Positions 47,610 through 58,679 of a stretch of 64,000 nucleotides of DNA are shown piece by piece. The stretch spans positions 3,286,001 to 3,350,000 of the forward strand of contig CM053329.1 of assembly GCA_028583605.1 (NCBI GenBank), read 5' to 3'. The stretch is from Dastarcus helophoroides. Its lineage: Eukaryota > Arthropoda > Insecta > Coleoptera > Bothrideridae. Below the pieces are notes generated by a model. It worked only from the letters and a program-made list of their open reading frames with translations, was not told the origin of the DNA and did not search any database. Position numbers and translations under genes: made by a program. Numbering within the stretch: position 1 is the stretch's first letter; each line of letters opens with the position of its first letter.

Positions 47610-47999
47610 TCAACAGTCCATCCGTCTTTTGGCTGGACAGACGTGACCCTTACATATACCATGATCCTTATGATCCTCAACTCGCTTATAATCTTTGAAA
47701 TCCCCACAAGGTCTTCTGGACAAAGCGTTAGCGTTGTTGTGCTGTCGTCCCGGTCGATCATGCACCTTAAAGTGATACTGCTGAAGCCTTTCTAACCATC
47801 TAGCCGTCTGCCCCTCTGCGTTCTTCATTCGGGGTAACCACGAAAGCGCCGAATAATCTGTCGTGGTAAGAAATTCTTGCCCATACAAACAGTTGTGAAA
47901 GTGTTCCACAGCCTTTGCTATCGCAAGAAGTTCTTTGGGGTTTGTCGACTTTTTGGGGATTAACCTGCAGTTCTTCTTAAAGTGCTCCGGTTTGCCACA
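47610..47999 (-). pseudogene. CCHC knuckle fused to RNase H by deletion of protease and RT
   Basis: CYSCGKPEHFKKNC (C-x2-C-x4-H-x4-C) runs in frame through PKKSTNPKELLAIAKAVEHF into RNase H text TTTDYSALSWLPRM and HKVHDRPG-like FKVHDRPGRQHNNANALSRR. In an intact element protease and RT would lie between the knuckle and ELLAIAKAVEHF, so about 2 kb is missing at this junction. Confidence 0.85.
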
Positions 48000-48002
48000 G
48001 CT

Positions 48003-48720
48003 GTAACATGTTATGCTTCTGCTGGATCAACCTTTAGGAGCTTCATGTTAGCATTCATGTTCGCGTTCATTTCCTTCATGTTAGTGTTCATGTTCTCAAA
48101 ATCAGGGTCATTCGCGACCTCTTCGATGTCGACCTTTCTTACTCTCCATGACGCCTCTGACTCCGAAACCCTGTAAGCAGCTTCAACCTTTAGAGCTCTA
48201 ATCAGTGCCTCCCTCGATGTAAGGAAGTTTGACAAACGCGTCACTTTTTGGACTTCTGGGTCTCTTATTCCTTCTATGAAAATTCTAGCTGCGTAAAGTT
48301 CCAGAAATTCAGTTGGTGCTGCTGTATAGGCGGCATGAGCCAGTCTTTTTACGTCAGCCTCAAATTCTTGCAGCGTTTCATCACTTTTCTGCTTCCCTAC
48401 TAGTAGTTGCAATTAAGCGACTTGCGGAAAATGATGGTCTCCAAACCTCAGCTCTAAAGCTCTAACTAGATCTTCATAGTTGTCTTGTTCGTGATAAGAT
48501 AGAGTTCGGAGTAATTCCAGAGCATCTCCGCGCAGGGATACCACTAATGTGTTCGCCTTTGCTCATTCCGTCCACCGATTAGCCTTAACACCAGATTTGA
48601 ATTGTTTTCTGTAGGTCTGGAACAATGTTTTTCCATCATAGGTCGGAGGATTTACCTTTTGAGAAGAAATAACGGGTACACTTTCGGATTCATGTTATGT
48701 GACTTGTCCACTTAGAAACT
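48003..48720 (-). pseudogene. Gag region of the gypsy-type element
   Basis: Minus-strand frame 48412-48011 reads LQEFEADVKRLAHAAYTAAP, EFLELYAARIFIEGIRDPEV and VEAAYRVSESEASWRVRKVD, typical retrotransposon Gag. Upstream broken frames contain GDALELLRTLSYHEQ. The frame ends in TAA, one base out of phase with the downstream knuckle. Confidence 0.75.
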
Positions 48721-48723
48721 TCT

Positions 48724-49215
48724 TCATGTCATTTTCGATGTTGCTGATCTTCTTCTGTGTTGCATTTTCCAAATCAAAAAGCTTGCGCTGTTGAATTCTT
48801 CTTTAACTTCGCCAATCTCTTCTTGCATTTCTTCTCTCATTTCTGTAATTTGTTCTTTCATTTCTCCTTTAATTCGGGTAACTTGTTCTTTCATTTCTCC
48901 TTTAATTCGGGTAATTTGTTCTTTCATTTCTTCTTTAATTCGGGTAATTTGTTCTTTCATTTCTTCTCTCATTTTTGCAGCGTCTACTTCCATTTTTTCT
49001 GTTATAATTGCTAACAGACTATGCAAATCTTGTTTGTCTGCATTCCTTCCTTGTTCTTCTTGTCGTCTTCGTTCTTCCTCCTTTTCTTTTTCTTGTCGTC
49101 TTCGTTCGTCGTCTTGTTCTTTGTTGTCTTTTATCATTGCTAATATCGCTTGCAATTGTTGTCCCATTTTGGCTGATTTTAATCTCGTTTCCATAAAGCG
49201 AACTAGAATGTTCAA
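48724..49215 (-). pseudogene. N-terminal coiled-coil Gag frame with 12-residue repeats
   Basis: Highly charged: ERRRQEKEKEEERRRQEEQ, then repeats of MKEQ(I/V)TRIKGE spaced 12 residues (36 bp at about 48830-48990). Predicted long coiled coil. The C-terminal end is altered by a frameshift relative to the next Gag frame. Confidence 0.75.
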
Positions 49216-49351
49216 GATTTTTCTTGACGTGCCCCGTATATCCTATTTAGGAGTTTAAAACGTCCGAGATAAAGTCAACTGCGGCACCTGGCACGAATTT
49301 CTTTTGAGTAATAAAGTACAATCCACGAATAATTCCTCTTCTGACACCAGA

Positions 49352-49675
49352 TGTTACGGGCTTATCGGTTCAAATGATTACACTTTATTTCCAAACTAAA
49401 CTCGGAACACTACAACTAAATAATTAATTCACTTATTTACTACTAACTCGCTAACTACACTGACTCTAACTGACTAACTCGAGGGAAAGGTGACCGCCTT
49501 ATAGAGTTTTGGCTCCCGGCTTCTAGAAAAATCCCGCAGATAAGACTTATCGTTTGCCGAAATTTCTGGAACACTTATCTGCCGTTTGCTTTGTTATCGC
49601 GGCAGCTTTCCCCTTATCAGATCTTTCTAGAAAAATTTCTTACCTACTAAATTCTATAATTTATATTTCGTCACA
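49352..49675 (-). repeat. 5' LTR of the gypsy-type element
   Basis: Mirror partner of 46199-46532. On the minus strand it ends CCCGTAACA and is followed by TCTGGTGTCAGAAGAGGA, the position of the primer-binding site; I do not assign the tRNA. Confidence 0.9.
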
Positions 49676-49679
49676 ATAT

Positions 49680-51062
49680 CTTCTTTTACAAATCTCATTA
49701 CTTATTACTTTTACGTCACATTTTAGTCTAATAATAAACAACATTTAATTTAGTTACTTCTAGAAACATTTTTTTATAGACTTTTTAAAATATTATACTA
49801 TTAAAAGAAATCTTTATATTTTACAAAAACGCTATAATCAAAATTGCAAGACATTGCCTGAGCATCTCCGGATTTTTTACTCGAAATAATATATAAATGT
49901 CAATTTTATTTTGTGATGTAACCTCAATTATCAACACTAATTTTATTGAAAAATAAAGTTATTAGCATTATCTCGATTGCGATATTATTCAAGGCATTTA
50001 ATAGACAAATTGTGTTGAATTGGATTTCTTTGATTAATGTTGTGTTATGTAACATTCTTTATGTAATAGATTAAAGTTTTTAATACGATAATCTTAATGA
50101 ACAAAATTCAAGTTACTATTTGACGTGAACAATACCGGGCACAGTAGAAAATAGCCAACCGGAGATATCTTCTCACAGTAAAAAATAATAGTATGTATTT
50201 TCTTTAGGGGATGAAAGTGTATAAAAAAATGTATGACAAGATCTAACAAAACCGAAACAATTCTTTGGTTCTTAACTTTGAAACTAATAAATGTTCAAAC
50301 CCATTGATCTGTAGAGGGGAGGATTAAAGTTAGCAGGAGCCCCGTGTAACATACCTCTGCGAAATAAAAAAAACTTTTTATTAATATTTCTTAAGATGAC
50401 TAAAAAAACAAAAAAATATCAATTTCTTGTTGGTCCTCCTGTGCATTTGTTGTATATCATGTTCACAATAATTTTAAAATTTTTTGTTACCGTGTTTACA
50501 ATACTTTTTATGAAAAAAAATAGGCAATCCTGAAGGCAGCCAACAGGAGTGAAAACTTAAAACTAGGAGATAACATTTTTTTTTGTAGTGTAGTTCGAAC
50601 CCGCGCTAGTAAGCAAGTCAAAATGTTGAAAATATTTTAAAATAAATGCTATCAAATTGACCTATCTTTTCATATTTGTGGTTTGGTTCCCCTTAGTCGT
50701 GTGGAGATGAATCTAATATTTATTGATAAAGAAATCACTTACACATGAACTTGAAAATGTTTTTATTTATTGCACTTAATACTCAACATCTTATTAGTCC
50801 TGTCATCTAGAGTACCACATCTTACATTTGATTTTTAATACTAACAAATATTTATGTAGTTACAAAAAAGTACTCTCTCGTGAGATAAACATCATATCCG
50901 CTCTTGTTGTAAAAACTACTATAGTACAGTGATTCTACAATTAAAGGATTAAAATAATAATCAAACTAAAACACAATTTAAACACTAGCCAATAGTGAAC
51001 TTAACTTATAATAGACGTATAATTATGTTTGAGACACAAGTTAGACGCAGACCTATCAAGCC
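49680..51062. other. Intergenic AT-rich DNA
   Basis: No supported gene. TAGTTCGAACCCGCGCTAG at about 50587-50605 resembles a tRNA B box and may be a SINE fragment. Confidence 0.4.
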
Positions 51063-51145
51063 CTGTGTAGCTTGATTGGTTAGAGGTACATACTACAGGC
51101 TTCACACGCATGAGATGTCACAGATTTAAACTTCTTTGCCGAGCA
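51063..51145 (+). repeat. tRNA-like SINE head
   Basis: TGTGTAGCTTGATTGGTTAG resembles a pol III A box (TRGYnnAnnnG), and CACAGATTTAAACTTC about 45 bp later sits where a degenerate B box would be. A full cloverleaf cannot be folded by eye, so this is called tRNA-derived repeat rather than tRNA. Confidence 0.4.
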
Positions 51146-51318
51146 CGCATTTTTTAAGTTTATAATGCTTAGGCGCGTTGACCGATTTTTGATAGGAGTT
51201 AAACTTACCGTTTCGTGTTGCCATCACGCTAATTTCGTTACCAACATGTTCTAATGTTAACAGTATAGCATGCTGTTCATTAGTTTTTTGTGTCTAGTTG
51301 CACACTCATAAATCCTCC

Positions 51319-51319
<1 letters not shown>

Positions 51320-51361
<42 letters not shown>
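51320..51361. repeat. AT dinucleotide microsatellite
   Basis: About 20 uninterrupted AT units. Confidence 0.98.
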
Positions 51362-51364
<3 letters not shown>

Positions 51365-51587
51365 TAAATTATTCTTTTTGCAGTTTATTTAGTCATTAGT
51401 ACGGTAAAGCTCTGTAGCTTTTACAGAGTCTTCGTTAACAAAAATATTTTTGATACGAAGGTACATTAGCATAAGGCGCACATCCCAAAATTATTTTTAT
51501 TATACAGAATGAACATATAGAGAGTGGTGCACAAAAGATTTTTAAATAAAACACCCTATATATTTTTACAGTATATCCTGGTGCGTC

Positions 51588-52660
51588 CCGTCCTCTTAAT
51601 TGCAGCCATTAGTGTCCGAGTTGCGTCCAGGCCCATCAAACCCTCATTAATACTTCATCAGCAAAAATTTCTAATTGCATATTATAGATTCTAGGGAAAA
51701 CTTGATTGGTGTTGTTAACGGTATTAACTGAGGGAAGGAAAACTGCATATAAATAGTCGAACCATGGGTTTAGGTTTTTTTTTTTACTATTGTTACCGCT
51801 TTGAATTGTGTTGTTATTCTGTTATTTTTAGTGCGATTTTGACGATGACAACGGAGATTGGAGGAATTACGTGGATGTGGAGCGAGAAAGGTAAGCCTTT
51901 GGCAGTAATAGATAGATTTAAATTCCGATTTCATAAAACATTAGCTAATAGGGTTGAAAGGTTTACATGTACGAAAAAAAAATGTCCCGCGTTTTTCAAA
52001 AGAGACTCACATAATAATATTTTGGAAAAAAATCTTTGTCACAATGACCACCTACCATTGAGTTCAACCGAACGATGATAGAGTTCAACAATTTTGTGAT
52101 TATGTATTAGAAAATTATATTGAACGCCGCGAGTCCAAATATCTATTGTTTTTTAGAAGCTTTGAAAGAAATCCAAATCCTGGTAGAAATCAAACTGCGA
52201 AGCATCGGGGGAAAAAATAGTAAAGCGTTAGAGAAACAACGATTTATTTCGGAAAAGATAAGAGAATTAGACTTGAAACTTATTTCAAGGTTTGAATTTG
52301 TTAAGCAAGTATCATATAAATTTTTGCCGGTTAAAATTTAATTTTTTCCAAATTCGCTAAAGGCTTACACCTACTCCACAACTCCACAACAAACGGTCAT
52401 TTTTATGACTACATTTTTAATCACGCCAGTTAACTGCCAGTCCTAAGCCTGGTTAAAGTGTGAAGGAAAACGTTTCGGACAATTTTTAGATAAATTAAAT
52501 GGCACGCAACTCGGACATTTCCTTATCTCCGGACGCAACTAGGGTGCGTCCGATTAAAGCGGGTAGACGCGACGCAACTAGGACATGGACGGTCAGGTAA
52601 TGGGACACAACTCGGATATTTCCTTATCTCCGGACGCAACTACGGTGCTTAAGTCTTTTA
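51588..52660 (+). mobile_element. Remnant of a FLYWCH/MULE-type element with GCAACTCGGAC repeats
   Basis: A FLYWCH-coding fragment lies between inverted motifs: GTCCGAGTTGCGTCC at about 51617 and several copies of GGACGCAACT / CGCAACTCGGACATTTCC at 52504-52650. The right side holds a tandem pair about 105 bp apart sharing TTTCCTTATCTCCGGACGCA. These look like terminal or subterminal repeats of one element. The boundaries are approximate. Confidence 0.5.
51847..52080 (+). pseudogene. FLYWCH-type zinc-finger domain fragment
   Basis: From the ATG at 51847: ITWMWSEKGKPLAVIDRFKF, FHKTLANRVERFTCTKKKCP, FFKRDSHNNILEKNLCHNDH. The GKP-vid-yrF-h-t-aN-v-RFTCtkkkC-a...H-x2-H pattern is the FLYWCH zinc finger used by MULE transposases and some derived host proteins. 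It stops at 52078; a second broken frame follows (about 52100-52220, ENYIERRESKY). Confidence 0.75.
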
Positions 52661-54222
52661 TAAAATGCTGATTAAAATGATATCAAACAATAGACGTCTG
52701 CAGTAAATATTTTTCGAGATTTTTTGTAAAATCATTAAAATTAAGCCTGAATTGCAAGCTCGTTTGAAAAACAGGAAACACCCATATGATTTTATTTTTA
52801 ATGCAGATTACTTCAGAACATTCTTTTCTTAAAAAATCATGCAATTTTATTTAATTAACCTTTGCAGTTATAGAGTGTGATTAGCAAATGCAAAATGACA
52901 TTTTTTTCAAAAAATTCAAATAGCACACCCTGCATATTATTACTCGTTTCTGTTAATTAATAGCTAAGATTTGCTTCGATATAAACATCTGTGTGGCTAT
53001 GCTTATAGTTCGGAAGATATTTTAATTCAAATTAAAACAATTCAAATTCTCTAAATTTATTTTAGTAAAATGCTTTTTTTCTCATATTTTTTAGACTAAA
53101 ACAATAGTAATGTTTCTGAAGTGCACTAATTTAACTGATTTTTCTAATTTCTACCATATAAATTACATATTTTCAAAAATATGAACTCTCAATTAGAAAT
53201 CATATTGGTTTAGATACCGCTTATCATCTATATCTAAATTTTATGAATCTATAATCTATGTTCTCTGCACGTTTACATTATTTAGGCAGAGAAGCATAAA
53301 ATTAGTGCATGGTACAACATTCGCTTATTCTAGTCAAATTTAGGTTTGTTTTGGTGAAGAAAATCAACGAAACAAACCCATTTTCCACAACGACAATAAA
53401 AAATACTAATAACTATACTTTATGCATTATATTAAAAAAGAAGTAGGTTTAGCTTACACTGTGTCCTAATCAAGCTAAAGAACACTAATAACAGTTGTAT
53501 ATTTTACCTTAGGATCCTAGTTGGGACAAGACATGTTGAATTGTTTTGTAAACTTTTTTGAAAATTATGCGGTAAAAAGGTTATTTATTCGTGTTTTTCA
53601 TTACTGTTAAGAAATAAATTTTCAACCACTTTAATCAGAGATGCATTTTAAACTTTCAAATGACGAGAATTTTTATTTTTGAAATTTTAAGTTACATAAC
53701 TCCCAAACTATAAGAGCTACACCCACACATTCTGACATTAAATCAAAGCCTAGTTATTGCTGAACCAAAATAAAAAATAATATGCAGGATGTGATTTGAA
53801 TTTTTAGAGAAAAATTTAATTTTGCGTTTGCTTACCACCCTGTATAATATCAAATATTATTTAAATCAAATAACAATTATTTAAAAATAAAAGAATATGC
53901 TATAATTATTTGAGCAGAAAGTAAATTGATTTGATTATTTCTGGTCTTTTAAACGAGCTTTAAAATTTCATGATTTTTCTAAATATCTAAAAAACTATTA
54001 TTCCCAGACCTCTATTGTTTAATATAGTATTAATCGGCATTTTACATAGCATTTAAATATGTAAAAATAAATAGGGTGTTCTCTTTAAAAAAAAGTGAAC
54101 TTTAGTGCACCACCGTGTATATATTCATTCTCAAATATCCAATAGCTCCTCCCATCTCCCAAAAATAAAATTTCATCGCTTTGTTCTAATGGTGCGTACA
54201 CGGTTCCTTGTTCTTGTGTTCA
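52661..54222. other. Intergenic AT-rich DNA, nothing recognised
   Basis: No credible gene or repeat end seen. Confidence 0.45.
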
Positions 54223-54495
54223 GTGTACATCGGAGAAACGGGGTTATCATTTAAGATGCAAATATCCGAGCACCAAAGATGTCTTCTGTCTGGTTTATTT
54301 TCGCAGTCAGCCTTTGCGGAACATTAACATGAGACCGGATATAAGATTCCTTTTGATAATATCTTAATTATATCCAATATTCCCAATTACTACAATAAGA
54401 AGGTACGCGAGGCCATTGAAATCCAAAAATTCCCCAAAAAAATCAACAGAGACGACGGCTATCTATCTGGAAACCAACCATCAAAAATCTTCTAG
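54223..54495 (+). pseudogene. Penelope-like element GIY-YIG endonuclease fragment
   Basis: The frame reads VYIGETGLSFKMQISEHQRC, FSQSAFAEH (stop) HETGYKIPFDN, YYNKKVREAIEIQKFP, INRDDGYLSGNQP. A short GIY-YIG variant (VYIGET), the AEH-x-ETGH-like block and REA-EI-K-p-n-NRDDG are the hallmarks of the C-terminal endonuclease of Penelope-like reverse transcriptases. One internal stop replaces a residue before HETG. The reverse transcriptase itself is absent. Confidence 0.8.
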
Positions 54496-54862
54496 AGTGA
54501 TCGCGCAAACGAATGGTATATAAAACTTCCTTTTCTTTCTTTCCTCTCAGAAGAGTTTCGCCTCTGGTCTGGTGAACATACTGAGTTACCGTGCTCTTCT
54601 CTCTAAACTTTCTTATCCTTTGTATCAAATTTTCAAATCAGAAGCGTTTTGCCTCTGGTATAATAGACATATTGAGTTACCGGGCTCTGATGTTTTGAAA
54701 TTGACCTTTTTTATTTTTTATTTTTGTATATTTCCTTGTATTTTATTTTTTATTTATTATTTCTTTGTTCCTGAAGAAGCCCCCTACGATGGTGGGCGAA
54801 ACATCGAATGCTTTTAGTAATTCTTTGACATGGTCCACTCCCGGAAGAAGTATATCCTGTAT
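54496..54862 (+). repeat. 3' tail of the Penelope-like fragment, with internal tandem repeat and hammerhead-like core
   Basis: Two copies, about 98 bp apart, of AGAAGNGTTT(C/T)GCCTCTGGT...TGAGTTACCGNGCTCT, then CTGAAGAAGCCCCCTACGAT and GGTGGGCGAAACATCG, matching 2994-3080. CTGAAGA, a GCCC/GGGC stem and GAAAC appear in hammerhead order, with one extra A before the stem. Confidence 0.55.
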
Positions 54863-55403
54863 AGAATATTTAACTTGAAAACAAACCATTTAAAATAATA
54901 TCTATTAAAAAGACTTGTCGAAATCATTTTGACTAATAATTGTTTTTTTTTATGATTCAAATAGACCGAGAGTTTATATTGTAAAAGATCGGCACTTTAC
55001 CTAAAAAATGTATAACTATATTATAGAATATTCACTGAGCAAGTTTATTAGAAAGCCATGATCAAAATAATATTCTATTCTAGGAAAAACCTCTCGATAT
55101 TTATGGAGAACAATGAAACTTCTAACCAGAAATTTCTGCACAGAGGTTGCCAGCCTTCGATTGTTGCCAGCTTTCAATTTTACTGCCTGCTGCCTTTTGA
55201 AAATTATTCTTTTGGTCCTGGCTGGTGCTTTGATTCTTGAACCGAACTATTGATGTAAACTTTCGAGATCATATTTTAGGTCTTCCAGAACCATGTTCTT
55301 AATGATTCTGATTTAGGTTAATTAGTTTCACAGAAAGTACTTTTAAAGTAGTTTTATAAAATGCCGTATAACGAGCATTAAATTCTGCTTTACTTATTTT
55401 TAG

Positions 55404-56826
55404 ATCATTCAGCAACCACGTACCCACTTTTATAATGGAGCTACATTTGCTATTGATACTTTCTTTGCAATAAGTGGCATGCTAGCGATTTATACCTATT
55501 TGAGACGCAAAGATCAAGGACCAAAATGTGCATTGTTGATATTTTATACTCATCGCATAATAAGGTGCAAATGTTATTTACTAATTGTACAATTGCATTG
55601 TTTCTGCACATTTTAATTTTAGGCTTTTACCGGCAATATGGTATTAGCTTTTGTAGCTTTGAAATCTAAAGTAGATCGATTCTGTTTATCATATCATTAT
55701 TTTTATAATTGCAAGAGGACTTAGTATACAACGATACTTTTTATTCAAATGCTACAGCTTCATATATGGTATTGTGAAAATCATATTACCTTACACTTGC
55801 CTGGAAAATAAAATTTTATTGACTTAAAAAGTCCCTGGAAAATTAAACCCGACATTTGTATTGTTAAATATGTATAAAGATCAAAATATTTGTCTTGAAT
55901 ATTTAAATCAATAGCCAAACTAAAAATATTGTAAAATAAAAAGTTTTGTACCTTTCGTTTCAAGTTCTGAACAAAAGACGGGAAAAATAATTGAAAATGA
56001 CAATAATAATGTAGAATACGCAGTTTTGCGAAACGGAAATTGCCGTACTTCTGCTTTCAGGATTAGATGTTGCGAGTTGAGAAGGGTATTGCTTAATGAA
56101 ACTATTAGTAGTAAAATATTACCCATAAAAATGAATCATACATACTGGGTACATTAGGACAGCTTTTAATTTGTTGCGTATTTGCATAATATTTAGATAT
56201 CTTAATTAGAAACACGGTTAGGATCTTACCAGCTTTTGATGAGGGTCTCTGTCAAACAAAATAATTATATAATTTTCCAAAGATATACGCAACAAGTTTT
56301 ATTTAACATGCAACGAGTGTTTCAGTGTGCTCCGCTATTATGGTATTTGGCAGCTGATTTTCAACTATATTTTCTAATTCCAATAATATTTAAGTTATTG
56401 GAGTTAAGAAGGGTACTGCTTTATAAAACTATTAATAGTAAAATATTACCTATTTAGCTCAAATGAAAGCGAAACATCGATGTCCAGTGCTACAACCTTT
56501 TTTTTACATATTTTTTATATTTTTATAATTTATCAAAAAATTATTTCATATCTAATTTTGGTCTTCTATACTTTACTTTTTTCCTATTCTAAGTAAAATA
56601 AACTAACTTATTTTTTGTCAACTGTCATAGGGTGAAGTTTTAAATAAATTTAGATATCATGTAGTCATATTTTAAAAAACGTTCATTCATTAATAAAAAT
56701 TTAAATATTTAAGTTATTAATAAGACCAGCAATTGCCATTGGATTTATGATTTTACTTATACTAGGGTCTACCATATCAATTTTCGCTGTTAGTTGCTCT
56801 AATCGGTACTGATTGCATCATTACAG
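55404..56826 (+). pseudogene. Exon remnants of an acyltransferase-3 / nose-resistant-to-fluoxetine (NRF-6)-like gene
   Basis: Exon-like 55404-55564 (acceptor TTTTTAG) reads IQQPRTHFYNGATFAIDTFF, AISGMLAIYTYLRRK, LLIFYTHRIIR. In intact genes this multi-pass membrane acyltransferase domain has (D)TFFxxSG and NRxxR motifs. The next piece begins at 55623 as LLPA, then shifts frame (MVLAFVALKSK). At 56311-56415 APLLWYLAADFQLYFLIPII is the conserved WYLAxDFQ block. At 56716-56826 RPAIAIGFMILLILGSTISI ends near CAG|GTAAGT. Frame breaks and missing N- and C-terminal exons suggest a pseudogene, though further exons could lie beyond the window. Confidence 0.65.
56070..56460. repeat. Short direct duplication inside the NRF-6 remnant
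   Basis: GAAGGGTATTGCTTAATGAA through AGTAAAATATTACCC (56083-56127) recurs as GAAGGGTACTGCTTTATAAA through AGTAAAATATTACC (about 56408-56453). The exon end next to LLELRR was therefore duplicated. Confidence 0.7.
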
Positions 56827-58181
56827 GTAAGTTTTTTAAAATCTATTACTATTACTATGATCTTAATGGTTATATAAATTTATTATATTTCGTAAAAATT
56901 GTAGATTTGTACTGGAATCACCAAGAAGTAAACCTCTAGAGTAAAGCAATTAATAATATACAAATAACGTGATGGTGAAAATATGTTTCATAGCGAACTA
57001 AGTATACAGAGAGATATCTCCCTGAAGATGGTAGCTTACCTATCGAAACGCGTTAGAGTAACCTTTGTTGTGTTGTTTAATCTTTCTTGGTTTCAGGGCG
57101 CAAGATTTGTATTTTAATTTTTACATAGTATCTGTCGGAAATGTACAATAACATCCTGTACGGTGAAATATGTTGTGATATGCTACATATGCAGCACGTT
57201 TGACGATTAGCATTCGGGATGCCTATTATGCTTAAATTTATTATGACATTTAAGCATTAAGTGCACTTTCTGCCTTAATTGAATTCTGTAAAGGCTCATT
57301 TTATTTGATTGTCTTGTAATATTTTCAAAGGAATGCAAGTAAAGAGATGAAGTCGAAATTGCAATTAGTTTATATTCATGTACCTACAAAATATCATTCT
57401 AGTATCTAGGATGTCAATGGATAGCTTGATTACCTGTTGTTCCCAAGTTTCTAAATGAACGTAAGAAAATTAATTAACCAATTAAATTTGTTTGGATTTG
57501 AATAATCCTAAATATATGAAATAAAGACTGTAAGAAGTAAGGATATATCGTGTGTAACAGGATCACAGTACACTCCCTATTTTTTCTTTTATTTATAAAA
57601 ATTAAACTTTTAAACTTACTCTATTTGATATACCTAAGAAATGTCAAATTTTGACTACTGCTGCCGCTTTTGCTAAAACTTATACTAATTTTTGATTTTT
57701 AAATATAACAGCCCGTATGTTATTATATTACATTTATGGATTTTGCACAATTTTCTGAATACAATACACTTAAAATAAGTAATTTCTAAAGGATCGAAAA
57801 GTTTTTGGTCCCATTTTATTCTTTCAACTAGAAGGCTACGACTCATTCTCAGCAGCGGCTTGTCCATAGGAGCATAAGAGCACGTGCCCCCTGACAAAAA
57901 AAAAACATACAATGCAAAAAAATAATCGAATATTTCTATTTTTTCTTAACTATCAATTCACCGTTCACTCTTCTAATAAAGGATGTGCGCTAAATCTACA
58001 AAACAATGTACGTTGATTGTCTATTTATATAGTCAATAAGACATATTTATTATCCGTGCTTACTCGTATAGTCCGAATGTCCGCATTATATCGCTATTAT
58101 TCGCTAAACGCTGTGTACTATGCGAACCACAGCTCCTGCTTGGAAAGTATTTTGATGACATTGCAGCCGCTGAGTTCCTTC
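56827..58181. other. Intergenic DNA with one dispersed repeat
   Basis: 57005-57125 carries GAGAGATATCTCCCTGAAGA, CGAAACGCGTTAGAG and AAGATTTGTATTTTAATTTT, matching repeats at 29.03 and 38.2 kb. The rest is AT-rich with no supported gene. Confidence 0.5.
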
Positions 58182-58679
58182 TCAGACTACATGAAAAACC
58201 ACACCAGTCGTCAGTCTTGCCAACCTGATTTTTTGGTTTCTTACCAAAATTCGTCGTGCAAATAAATGTTGGCATCCATGTCAACCGCAATGTTAATTCT
58301 TGCAACATTCTGTGTTTGAAAATTCAAACCATTTGCAAATGCAAAGAATAACCGACTCCCGTTATTTTTGGCATTGCAGAGTATTTTAATATTTTTAGTG
58401 ATATTCTCTAAAAATTTCTATAAATCTGTTACGTGAAACAAAACTATCACAGAGTGAAAAGTACTTTTCACAGTGTCATTTATGTTATATCTTAAATAAC
58501 AGTGTTTTTGTTTAAATTTGTGTATTTAGGTTAATTTCCGCTTTTTTAACATGGCAAAATTTTGTAATATTTTTAATGATACTTGTTTCTGTAAATCTAT
58601 TAGGTAAAACAAACTAGACTCTTTACAGTGTTATTTAATATTATATTTTAAATAACAGTGGACTTGTGTGGACTTGTGT

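Larger units (their letters stand above)
46199..49675 (-). mobile_element. Ty3/gypsy-type LTR retrotransposon, internally deleted, ATAT target duplication
   Basis: Two LTRs (46199-46532 and 49352-49675), both TG...CA, flanked by ATAT (46195-46198 and 49676-49679). On the minus strand the order is 5' LTR, Gag-like coiled coil, Gag, CCHC knuckle, RNase H, H2C2/integrase, polypurine tract, 3' LTR. Protease and most of reverse transcriptase are missing: the knuckle runs directly into RNase H. The integrase lacks its third catalytic block. Frameshifts and stops occur, and the LTRs differ clearly from each other. The copy cannot move by itself. Confidence 0.92.

Noticed and set aside
48757..49258. 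Plus-strand Phe/Ser-rich repeat open frames
   Set aside because: Antisense shadows of the repetitive coiled-coil Gag region on the minus strand.
51063..51145. Functional tRNA gene
   Set aside because: The boxes are degenerate and I cannot form acceptor and anticodon stems by eye.
58060..58308. Minus-strand 82-codon frame and its plus-strand partner at 58017-58265
   Set aside because: Both lie over the left terminal inverted repeat of the MULE-like element; no protein family is recognised.
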